Shown here piece by piece: positions 18,411 through 25,364 of a DNA stretch of 58,536 nt (its first letter is position 1; every line of letters begins with the position of its first letter). This stretch comes from Clostridium akagii DSM 12554. Lineage in GTDB: Bacteria > Bacillota > Clostridia > Clostridiales > Clostridiaceae. The translations under genes and the position numbers were made by a program. The DNA is taken from contig NZ_JMLK01000023.1 of assembly GCF_000686725.1 (NCBI RefSeq), forward strand, positions 1-58,536, given 5' to 3'. The notes beneath the pieces were generated by a model, which did no database searches, was not told the DNA's origin, and worked only from the letters and a program-made list of their open reading frames with translations.

Positions 18411-19228
18411 ATCTTCACCTTCTCTTTAAATGAGTCCTTTTTAGAAAATCTAATAAGAATTACCCTTAATAAAATATCTTTCAATTTTTCCTTAGTATAA
18501 CTTCTTGTTAATTTACCATTTATGGCTAGAGAGACCACTCCAGTTTCTTCTGAAACAATGATTACAAGAGCATCAGAATTTTCAGATATTCCTATACCCG
18601 CCCTATGTCTTGTTCCTAATTTTTTATTTATATTATAATTTGAAGAAAGTGGCAAAAAACACCCTGCGGCTATTATCCTATCCTCTCGAATTATTGTGGC
18701 TCCATCATGTAGTGGTGTGTTAACTACAAATATATTTTCTAATAATGCTGAACTTACTATAGCATCTATTTTAGTCCCAGTTTTAATTATATCTTCAAGC
18801 TTTGTCCTTTGCTCAATAACAATTAGTGCCCCTGTTTTTGTTTCTGAAAGGATAAAAACCGCATTTAAAATTTGTGTTATAACTTCATTCATTTTTTCCT
18901 TATCCTGAAAAACGTGCAAATCGTTAAATGCACTTCTACCTAGATGTTCAAGCACACTCCTTATTTCTGGCTGGAATATGATTACTATTGATAAAACTCC
19001 AATAGTTATAGTCCTCTGTAGAATCCAATTAAGCATAGTAAGATGAAAAATACTACTTATTGGTATAAGCAAAATTATTAAAAGTATTCCCTTTAAAAGT
19101 TGTTCTCCTCTTGTTTCTTTTATGAGCATATAAGCTTTATAAAAGATAAATGAAACCGCAAGAATATCCAATATAGAAGTTACATTTATTGTTTTAACTG
19201 CACCAATAATCATATTTATAGTATCCAA
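18380..19228 (-). CDS. cdaA: Membrane diadenylate cyclase CdaA
   Basis: Makes c-di-AMP from two ATP. Three membrane helices lie in the first ~90 residues and the DAC domain follows, with the catalytic motif PLHDGATI (~175) and LGTRHRAGIG (~207). These two motifs are diagnostic of DisA_N cyclases. An open frame reaches a GTG at 19237, but AAGGGAG overlaps that codon. The TTG at 19228 has the same Shine-Dalgarno 8 nt upstream and is the better start; an internal ATG at 19213 is too far. First gene of the cdaA-cdaR-FAD protein operon. Confidence 0.95.
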   Translation of the reverse strand: MDTINMIIGAVKTINVTSILDILAVSFIFYKAYMLIKETRGEQLLKGILLIILLIPISSIFHLTMLNWILQRTITIGVLSIVIIFQPEIRSVLEHLGRSAFNDLHVFQDKEKMNEVITQILNAVFILSETKTGALIVIEQRTKLEDIIKTGTKIDAIVSSALLENIFVVNTPLHDGATIIREDRIIAAGCFLPLSSNYNINKKLGTRHRAGIGISENSDALVIIVSEETGVVSLAINGKLTRSYTKEKLKDILLRVILIRFSKKDSFKEKVKMWKRKIIGKY

Positions 19229-19372
19229 TTTTTTCACTCCCTTAATTCTAGCTATTATTAATTATACACTATTGAAGTTATGTGTAGGCAAAGGAAACAA
19301 TAATTTATAAAATATTAATAAAATTATTAGGTAATACTAATGACATATACAAATTTGAAAGGTGATGTTTTT

Positions 19373-20047
19373 ATGAATAAACTAGTTAATGATAAGAAAA
19401 TCGAAACTTCAATAAAATCAGAATTAATTAAATCCATGAAATTTACTTCCAAAGATATAAAAGTAAATTCAGTTAATGGAGTAGTAACTTTAGACGGATT
19501 CACTAATGTACTAGCAGAGAAAGCTAATTGTGAAAGAATCGCATATAGAATTGATGGGGTGACGGAAGTTAAAAATAATATAATTATTTCTTTAGATGGT
19601 GGTGAAAGTGATAAAAAATTAACTGAGCTTTTAAATGAAAATCTAAGAAACAGTGAATTTAAAGATAGAATTTTAGGTGTAAGTGGAAAAGTTTCAGCTG
19701 GAAGTGCACTTTTAGTTGGTAAAGTTTTAACTGAAAGGGACCGCCAAATAGCTATAAGTGAAGCTGGCAAAACACTTGGGGTTAAAAATGTTGTTGGTAC
19801 TATTAAACTTACAGCCTTTAAAGATGATACTTCACTGACAAATGATATAAATATGGCACTAATGCAATCTAAAATTAATGTTAACGATATCTCTGCTATT
19901 GTTATTAGAGGAAAGGTTACCCTCACAGGATATGCTGAAAAAAAAGAGGATTTTGATGCACTTGTAACTCTCTTGCAATCAATTCCAGGAGTGGAACAAG
20001 TGAATAACAAACTTAAGATGCAGACTGTAGGCAGTGGGCTTAATTAA
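19373..20047 (+). CDS. Triple BON-domain protein
   Basis: About 224 residues without an obvious signal peptide. Three successive BON modules are visible (roughly 5-75, 80-150, 155-220). Each has the alpha-beta pattern with a VNGVVTLDGFTNV, VGTIKLTA or IRGKVTLTGYA strand and a GVTEVKN or IPGVEQVNNKL end. BON domains bind membranes or lipid and often occur in envelope-stress proteins such as OsmY. The ATG at 19373 has AAAGGTGAT upstream; an earlier ATG at 19340 is less likely. It is divergent from cdaA. Function is not known. Confidence 0.82.
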   Translation: MNKLVNDKKIETSIKSELIKSMKFTSKDIKVNSVNGVVTLDGFTNVLAEKANCERIAYRIDGVTEVKNNIIISLDGGESDKKLTELLNENLRNSEFKDRILGVSGKVSAGSALLVGKVLTERDRQIAISEAGKTLGVKNVVGTIKLTAFKDDTSLTNDINMALMQSKINVNDISAIVIRGKVTLTGYAEKKEDFDALVTLLQSIPGVEQVNNKLKMQTVGSGLN

Positions 20048-20153
20048 AATTTTCAAGTGATTTTCTCAAAATATATATCATATCTTTTTGATTTATTAGT
20101 ATATATAGATTGAAGCTTGGACTTTATTTTATTGATTGGGATGGGGATTTATT

Positions 20154-21131
20154 ATGTTAGATTGTAGAAATAAAAAGATACTTATTTTATCTGTCACCGT
20201 TATGTTCACTATATTCGCGGTTTTTTTTATGATTTTTGATTTTTATGTTTTGAGTAAATATAATAGATGTCGTAATGAAATTAGTACATACATAAAAGAT
20301 ATTGCCAAAATAAATATAACTGCCTCTGCAATAACTGATGGACAAACTATCAACACTAAAAGTGCCAAATTAATCCTTCCGCAAACTATAACTTCTTTAT
20401 CAAAATTAAATGCTACCATAAAGAATCATGATGATTATGACAATTATAAAAATACATTTGATTGTCTCAATGAAGGTCTCAATTTTAATATATTAATCTA
20501 TAAACAACTACTATCCATAATAAATAATCCAGATTCACCTGATATAAGCACTTCCGTAAACAATGTAACGAATTATAAAAACAGTTGTAACAAATATTAT
20601 CTTAACATAAAGTCAAAGGACAGTGCTTTTAGTCTTCCAGCGTCCATTAATACTTTAGTTAATAACACATCTAACATGGTTTCATCTTTTATAAGGACAA
20701 AAAAAGAGAATGAAATAATAAACAATGAGAATTCAGAATTTGATAATAATTTACAAGATGTACTAACAAAATTTAGCTCCATAAAGTGTAACCTATATTA
20801 CTATGCAGAATGTGCTAGAAAAAATAGTATATCCTATGATAGTGCCATAGCAAAGGTCACTAAAAACCAAAATGATTTCAATTATTTAAGCGAACACTTT
20901 TCAGAAATTATTGTACCCGAAAATAGAGTAAGTATATATAGTGCTTTAAAAAAAGTTTTTGACGATTATGATCTTTACCTTAAAAGTTTTATTAATGCTA
21001 TTAATAAAGAAAAAAAAGGTGCTAAGGTTTACAGCTCAAAGGACCTTTCAAATTTATATAAAGATGCCAATTCCAAATTAGACTTAATGAATAGTGATTT
21101 TACCTTATTAAAAGATAAACAACACTCTTAA
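20154..21131 (+). CDS. Unknown single-pass membrane protein with helical extracellular region
   Basis: Not recognised. The ATG at 20154 follows GGGATGGGGATT and opens with a basic stretch and one membrane helix (~10-33, ILILSVTVMFTIFAVFFMIFDFYVL). The rest (~290 residues) is predicted helical and rich in Asn, Lys, Ser and Asp with no cysteine-pair or catalytic motif. Segments such as NYKNTFDCLNEGLNFNILIYKQLLSI recall four-helix sensor or CHASE-like domains, but no kinase or HAMP part follows. Base composition matches its neighbours. It lies between the BON and SleB genes. Confidence 0.6.
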   Translation: MLDCRNKKILILSVTVMFTIFAVFFMIFDFYVLSKYNRCRNEISTYIKDIAKINITASAITDGQTINTKSAKLILPQTITSLSKLNATIKNHDDYDNYKNTFDCLNEGLNFNILIYKQLLSIINNPDSPDISTSVNNVTNYKNSCNKYYLNIKSKDSAFSLPASINTLVNNTSNMVSSFIRTKKENEIINNENSEFDNNLQDVLTKFSSIKCNLYYYAECARKNSISYDSAIAKVTKNQNDFNYLSEHFSEIIVPENRVSIYSALKKVFDDYDLYLKSFINAINKEKKGAKVYSSKDLSNLYKDANSKLDLMNSDFTLLKDKQHS

Positions 21132-21202
21132 GGCATCACCATTTTACTATATAAAAATTAGTAATGGAATAAATTTAATTAATTTACCAATGATAATAGA
21201 AA

Positions 21203-21230
21203 CTGAAAAAATTTTTTAACTTTGTATTAT
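21203..21230 (+). promoter_or_regulatory. Probable promoter in front of the c-di-AMP riboswitch
   Basis: CTGAAA (21203-21208), a 16-nt spacer and TATTAT (21225-21230) would start transcription near 21237, just where the riboswitch aptamer begins. The match to consensus is moderate. Confidence 0.45.
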
Positions 21231-21239
21231 TTCTTTTAT

Positions 21240-21365
21240 ATAGGGAATAATACCAATAGCCTAAGTCATACGGGGAAACCAAGTTTTGGGGGTGAATCGC
21301 TTTTAGCGTAGGTTGTGCCTTTACCGAACCCGTCAGCTAACCTCGTAAATAAAGTTCAGCTAACC
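21240..21365 (+). promoter_or_regulatory. c-di-AMP riboswitch (ydaO/yuaA class) upstream of the SleB-type hydrolase
   Basis: The conserved ydaO blocks appear in order: GCCTAAGTC, ACGGGGAAACCAAG, TTTGGGGGTGAATCGC, a small hairpin (CGCTTTTAGCG), TTTACCGAACCCGTCAG and CTAACCTCGTAA. This matches the class that binds c-di-AMP and usually turns off wall hydrolase, potassium and osmolyte genes when ligand is high. It precedes a cell-wall hydrolase and lies 2 kb from cdaA, so ligand and target make sense together. The exact 5' boundary and P1 pairing are estimated by eye. Confidence 0.92.
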
Positions 21366-21461
21366 AGCATGTGTGGTGCTTTATACATATTGATGTTTAG
21401 CTGAACCAATACAAATCTCATCAGTTGTAAGGTTCCAATTTATAAAACCCTTATAGCTGAT
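21331..21461 (+). promoter_or_regulatory. Riboswitch expression platform with competing pairings
   Basis: TCAGCTAA occurs in the aptamer core (21333-21340) and again at 21356-21363. TTAGCTGAAC (21397-21406) complements both, and a third partner, TAGCTGA, lies at ~21453-21460 inside a second stem (21420-21432 with 21449-21461, containing G-U pairs). These allow mutually exclusive structures before the SD at ~21476. No long T-tract follows either hairpin, so the control mechanism (termination or translation) is uncertain. Confidence 0.5.
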
Positions 21462-21489
21462 ATTGTATGAATAAAAGGAGGAATATGAA

Positions 21490-22059
21490 ATGAAAAAAAG
21501 TATTTGGGCTATTTTGTGTATTCTGTTTTTAGGTTTTTTACCCCCGAGTGTCTCTAGTGCACAGGTTTTAACTTCCGAGGATGCTAAAAGTAATAATCCA
21601 CCACCTTCTATAAATAGAGGTTCAACTAATCTCTACCACGAAAAAACAGACACTGTTGAAGTATTCAATACGGAAGGAAGAGCCTTTGCCATTACCAGCG
21701 ATGATATAAATTTAATGGCAAAGGTGGTATATAAAGAAAGTAATGCTGAACCATACGAGGGAAAAGTAGCCGTTGCCTCTGTTATACTTAATCGGTTAAA
21801 AAATAACGAATTTCCCAAAAGCATAGACGGAGTTATTAAACAAAAATATGCTTTTTCTTGTGTTATAGACGGACAAATAGATGCTGAGCCTAATAAAACG
21901 TGTTATGATGCCGTCTACGCTGCACTAGGCGGTAATGATCCAACTGCAAATGCATTATATTTTTACAATCCCAAATTATCTAAATCTACTTGGATGGATG
22001 CCATAAAAAAATATAATGTTAAACCCATTGGAAACCATGTTTTTTTCATAGCACATTAG
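21490..22059 (+). CDS. Secreted SleB/CwlJ-type cell wall hydrolase
   Basis: A cleavable signal peptide (MKKSIWAILCILFLGFLPPSVSSAQ) is followed by a ~60-residue linker and the hydrolase-2 domain (~65-189). Typical segments are INLMAKVVYKESNAEPYEGKVAVASVILNRL, holding the catalytic Glu, and C-terminal IGNHVFF. Such enzymes are lytic transglycosylases on muramic-lactam cortex or vegetative peptidoglycan. AGGAGG precedes the ATG. The upstream c-di-AMP riboswitch indicates control by turgor/wall status rather than only by sporulation, so a vegetative role is plausible. It lacks the N-terminal peptidoglycan-binding repeat of full SleB. Confidence 0.9.
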   Translation: MKKSIWAILCILFLGFLPPSVSSAQVLTSEDAKSNNPPPSINRGSTNLYHEKTDTVEVFNTEGRAFAITSDDINLMAKVVYKESNAEPYEGKVAVASVILNRLKNNEFPKSIDGVIKQKYAFSCVIDGQIDAEPNKTCYDAVYAALGGNDPTANALYFYNPKLSKSTWMDAIKKYNVKPIGNHVFFIAH

Positions 22060-22141
22060 TTTTTTAATATATCCCATAACTAAAAAATTATTTGATAATT
22101 TTAACTGAAATTAAAATTCATTTAAATATCTAATATAAAAT

Positions 22142-22177
22142 AAAAAGTAGAAAATTGCATAGCAACTTTCTACTTTT
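22142..22177. terminator. Bidirectional terminator between SleB-type gene and thioredoxin reductase
   Basis: AAAAAGTAGAAA...TTGC and GCAA...TTTCTACTTTTT form a long stem with a 3-nt loop and one mismatch. On the minus strand the reductase stop codon (TAG at 22172-22170) lies inside the first arm. A/T runs at both ends suit termination in both directions. Confidence 0.85.
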
Positions 22178-23030
22178 TAGAATCTAAATATTCAACTGCA
22201 TTTAACGCTGCTGCTTGACCTTCACCAGCACTTTTTAAATATTGATATGGCTTTCCAGTACAATCACCTGCTGCATAACAGCCTTCAATATTTGTCATCA
22301 TCTTTCTATCTACATTTATATGTCCGTCTTCAACTAAAAGACCTGGAACCAATTGTGATGGTGCAACGCTATCCTTTAAAATAAACACTGCATCAGTTTC
22401 TATTTCAGAATCTTTAAATTCTAATTTTTCTACAATATCTTTACCTGTTATCTCTTTAGGTCTTTCATTTATTATTTCAATATTTTTATTAAGGTTATAA
22501 GAATCTCTATACATTGGGACATAATATAGTTTTGAAACTAATTCACTTACATAGTTAGCTTCTTTTTCAGCTTCCTTTGTATACCCCACTATTGTTGCTG
22601 TTTTCCCTTTATACAATGGAGCATCACATGTTGCACAATATCCAACTCCCTTTCCAAGCAGTCTTTCCTCACCTTTTAAAGGTTTTGTGAACTCCATCCC
22701 TGATGCAATTATAAGAGTCTTTGCTTCATAAGCCTTTTCATTAACCATAAGCGTAAAATAATCTCCCATTGCATAAACAGCATTAACTCTCTCTTCAGTT
22801 ATCTTAATACCCATATTATCTATGTGATCTTTGAATTTTTTTCCCAAATCTTCTCCAGTAATTTCATGAAAACCTAAATAGTTATTTACCTTAGGAGCTT
22901 TCTTTATCTTAAAACTCAAATTATTTGTTCCAAACAAAATAAATTTTTTATTTCTAATCTTGGCATTAATAGCAGCTGAAAGTCCTGCTGGTCCACTTCC
23001 GATTATTGCAATATCATATCTTTCTTCCAC
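22170..23030 (-). CDS. Thioredoxin reductase-like flavoprotein, probably ferredoxin-dependent (FFTR type)
   Basis: 286 residues, shorter than the ~310 of NADPH-dependent enzymes. FAD binding is clear (IAIIGSGPAGLSAAINA at 7-23; AAGDCTGKPYQYLKSAGEGQAAA near the end) and the redox pair is C132-A-T-C135. At the place of the NADPH motif GGGxSA the sequence reads VGYTKEAEKEA, and the HRR phosphate-binding motif is replaced by PMYRD. Both losses match the ferredoxin-dependent flavin thioredoxin reductases described from clostridia. It would reduce the thioredoxin encoded just upstream, using ferredoxin electrons. No NADPH site is visible, so a trxB label would be misleading. Confidence 0.85.
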   Translation of the reverse strand: MEERYDIAIIGSGPAGLSAAINAKIRNKKFILFGTNNLSFKIKKAPKVNNYLGFHEITGEDLGKKFKDHIDNMGIKITEERVNAVYAMGDYFTLMVNEKAYEAKTLIIASGMEFTKPLKGEERLLGKGVGYCATCDAPLYKGKTATIVGYTKEAEKEANYVSELVSKLYYVPMYRDSYNLNKNIEIINERPKEITGKDIVEKLEFKDSEIETDAVFILKDSVAPSQLVPGLLVEDGHINVDRKMMTNIEGCYAAGDCTGKPYQYLKSAGEGQAAALNAVEYLDSKK

Positions 23031-23075
23031 TTAATCATCTCCAAATAATAAAGTACGTGGCTATATGTTTAAAAA

Positions 23076-23120
23076 ATACCTAAGAGTTTACTAAGCTTTC
23101 GCTCCATAACCCTTAGGTAT
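23076..23120 (-). terminator. Hairpin with T-run between trxA and the reductase gene
   Basis: On the minus strand ATACCTAAG (23120-23112) and CTTAGGTAT (23084-23076) pair around a 27-nt loop and are followed by TTTTTT. It lies in the 119-nt gap after trxA. It may terminate part of the transcripts and so set a thioredoxin excess over reductase. The long loop makes it weaker than a standard terminator. Confidence 0.55.
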
Positions 23121-23149
23121 ATTGTATAACAATATCCTTACGCTACTTG

Positions 23150-23461
23150 TTATATATATTTATCTATTATTTCTTTTAAGGCTGCTTTAGGTCTAAATCC
23201 TACTAAAGTTTCAGCTACTTCACCATCTTTAAATACAATAACAGTAGGAATGCTTGCTATTTTATAGTGACTTGCCGTTGCTGGATTTTCATCCACGTTC
23301 ACCTTCACAAATTTAGCTTTTCCACTTAAATCTTCTGAAAGTTCGTTAATTACAGGTCCTAACATTTTACAAGGTCCGCACCATACAGCCCAGAAATCTA
23401 CTATTACCGTTCCTTTACTAATCTCTTGACTAAAACTAGCGTCATTAATTTCATTAACCAT
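23150..23461 (-). CDS. trxA: Thioredoxin
   Basis: 103 residues with the classical active site FWAVWCGPCKML (Cys28 and Cys31), cis-Pro segment IASIPTVIVFKDGE and closing GFRPKAALKEIIDKY. It is the general cytoplasmic disulfide reductant for ribonucleotide reductase, peroxidases and repair enzymes. GGAGG lies upstream of the ATG and a strong promoter (TTGACT-17-TACAAT) ~50-75 nt upstream. It precedes the ferredoxin-type reductase gene, so the two form a thioredoxin system fed by reduced ferredoxin. Confidence 0.96.
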   Translation of the reverse strand: MVNEINDASFSQEISKGTVIVDFWAVWCGPCKMLGPVINELSEDLSGKAKFVKVNVDENPATASHYKIASIPTVIVFKDGEVAETLVGFRPKAALKEIIDKYI

Positions 23462-23508
23462 AATTTTCCTCCTTAGATATACCCCATATAGGTATTGTAT
23501 TTATTTTA

Positions 23509-23537
23509 ATTGTATTATTAAATAGATAATTAGTCAA
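23509..23537 (-). promoter_or_regulatory. SigA-type promoter of trxA
   Basis: On the minus strand TTGACT (23537-23532), a 17-nt spacer and TACAAT (23514-23509) place the start site near 23502, about 41 nt upstream of the trxA ATG. Confidence 0.8.
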
Positions 23538-23695
23538 TAACCTCAAATTGCATAGATGATTACATTCTAATTAATATTAATTTCACAACTGAATAAATTA
23601 TATATTAATAGTCTATGTTAAATATATAATATTATAATATATAAGTTTTAAAATTTCTTCTCAAATATCAATTACTTTAGTTGTTGATTAAAATC

Positions 23696-23824
23696 TTATT
23701 TTATTTCTTTTTCTGAAGAATTTTTAGCTTTAACATCATAAATATTAATAAAATCATCCACATATATTTTAAAGTTAAGCTCAATTAAATTGCATGCAAT
23801 CTGTTTGTATATACAATTTAACAT
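23696..23824 (-). other. Short 42-codon open frame in a long AT-rich gap (possible relic)
   Basis: In the 483-nt gap between trxA and the TPR gene, a frame from ATG (23824) to TAA (23696) encodes 42 residues with protein-like composition (for example IELNFKIYVDDFINIYDVKA). There is no ribosome-binding site ahead of the ATG. It could be a gene fragment, a small peptide or chance. The rest of the gap holds only the trxA promoter and A/T-rich sequence. Confidence 0.25.
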
Positions 23825-23887
23825 ATAAAAATATAAGTGTCAATAGCAAAACTGAGATTTATAAACTAAGCTTTTGTTAGAAATATA

Positions 23888-23939
23888 CCACTTTACACTC
23901 TGATTTATGTGTTATAAATTACCTTCTCGTGTAAAGTGG
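23888..23939 (-). terminator. 11-bp inverted repeat after the TPR membrane protein gene
   Basis: CCACTTTACAC (23888-23898) and GTGTAAAGTGG (23929-23939) are perfect complements separated by 30 nt. The repeat begins 6 nt past the TPR gene stop. The loop is long and the T-tract weak, so it may be a terminator or an RNA 3'-end stabiliser. Confidence 0.45.
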
Positions 23940-23944
23940 CCTAT

Positions 23945-25171
23945 TTAATTATTGCTATTAATTATAGATTGTATGTTTGAATTGTTATAAATTGATTTGG
24001 GATAATTATCTACTAGTTTAGTAGCATATCTTTTCGCTACTTCATCATTTTTATCTCGGCTCATAATTGCCATCTGATATAATACAGTCTCTTCATAGTC
24101 ACCTTTACTATAGCTAGTATCATACACACCATAATATTTTAATGCATTGTTATAATCATTTAGCTCTTGATAACTATTAGCCATAAAATATATTATATGA
24201 GGTAATAGATAACTGCTAGTACCATATTCATATGCTTTTAAATACTCTATCACAGAGTTATTATAATCTTTATTGCTATAAAATGCAGTTCCGCTCTTAT
24301 AAAAATAGGTAGCTCCATCACTAGTCAAAAGATTTATTCCCTGAGTTACTAAAGTTTTATCACTAGGTTCTAATTTTTGATCTTTCCACTTCTCACAATA
24401 ATCATATAATTTTTCAAAATCTTTATTAACTAGAACATTTTTAAAATCTACTCCTGGAAATTGAACCTGAACTGCTTTATTATCTGATTTTTTATTTATC
24501 TTAGGTTTAGTGATTTTAGCACTAGCTTTATTTATTTGGCTACTTCTTGTAACTTTTAAATCATTTTTTGTGTTTTTTATTGGTTTGAAAATAAATATTA
24601 ATAAGATAGCGACACAAATTACTCCAAAAACACAAATTACTTTGCCATATGCTTTTTTGCCTTTTATTACTCCATATTTTATTAAATTTTTCCTATTATC
24701 TATTGCAATTTCATTCTTCACATCAATGCTTAATACTTTTTCAACACACTCTATAGCAATATCAAATTCACCAGTTTTCATGTAACAAATACTTAAATAA
24801 TTATTCACATTAATGCTATTGAAATCACTATCTGCACATGTTATTAATAATTTTAGTGCTTCATTTATCTTTACTTCCTGAATTAAACCTATTGCTTTAA
24901 CATAAAGTTCAAGCCTTTTTTCATCATTTTCTATTCCCTCTAAATATTTTTTTGCAACACTATCATTGTTTTCTCTCTCACTTAATCTCCACAATGCCTT
25001 TGCACCAGAAATGTCTCCTTTTAGATAATATAATATGCCCTTTAGATCTAAAGATGCTTTATTTTTTATATCATAGGAAATGCTTTTCTCACAAAATTCT
25101 ATCGCAGTTTCAATATATCCATTTTGGTAACACTCTATTGCCTTGTTGTAGTACCTTCTAGTTTTATCCAT
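23945..25171 (-). CDS. TPR-repeat protein with one internal membrane helix
   Basis: 408 residues. The N-terminal ~165 carry several TPR units (RRYYNKAIECYQNGYIETAIEFCEKSI, ISGAKALWRLSE, YMKTGEFDIAIECVEKVL). A membrane helix follows at ~178-197 (VICVFGVICVAILLIFIF), then a Lys/Asn-rich linker and a second TPR-like region (~290-400, DYNNSVIEYLKAYEYG, LNDYNNALKYYGVYD). One TPR block is therefore cytoplasmic and one extracellular, suggesting a scaffold across the membrane. There is no enzymatic motif and no assigned function. Start ATG is followed by a Lys/Arg-rich N-terminus; it appears monocistronic. Confidence 0.78.
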   Translation of the reverse strand: MDKTRRYYNKAIECYQNGYIETAIEFCEKSISYDIKNKASLDLKGILYYLKGDISGAKALWRLSERENNDSVAKKYLEGIENDEKRLELYVKAIGLIQEVKINEALKLLITCADSDFNSINVNNYLSICYMKTGEFDIAIECVEKVLSIDVKNEIAIDNRKNLIKYGVIKGKKAYGKVICVFGVICVAILLIFIFKPIKNTKNDLKVTRSSQINKASAKITKPKINKKSDNKAVQVQFPGVDFKNVLVNKDFEKLYDYCEKWKDQKLEPSDKTLVTQGINLLTSDGATYFYKSGTAFYSNKDYNNSVIEYLKAYEYGTSSYLLPHIIYFMANSYQELNDYNNALKYYGVYDTSYSKGDYEETVLYQMAIMSRDKNDEVAKRYATKLVDNYPKSIYNNSNIQSIINSNN

Positions 25172-25285
25172 AATTTAATCACCTTTGTAATGTATTGATT
25201 TTTAACCTATTTACCCGTTCATGCATATTATTGTTACACATATACTCTATTATCAAACATTTTGCTCTTAACTACAAGTAAAATA

Positions 25286-25326
25286 GGGATGTGAGTGGAT
25301 TTATTTAAATAAATCTACTTACATCC
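25286..25326 (-). terminator. Terminator after ptsI
   Basis: GGGATGT...GGATTTATTT and AAATAAATC...ACATCCC form a ~20-bp imperfect stem with almost no loop, 39 nt past the ptsI stop codon. The minus-strand copy has two A-C mismatches and is followed by TATTTT. Confidence 0.7.
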
Positions 25327-25364
25327 CCAAAATATTAATTAATTTTTGAAATTAATCTTTAAAA

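Noticed and set aside
19327-20010. 227-codon minus-strand frame opposite the BON gene
   Set aside because: The plus-strand frame shows three BON domains and a good ribosome site; the opposite frame has neither.
22170-23030. Simple trxB (NADPH thioredoxin reductase) assignment
   Set aside because: Both NADPH-binding motifs are absent, so the ferredoxin-type reading is preferred.
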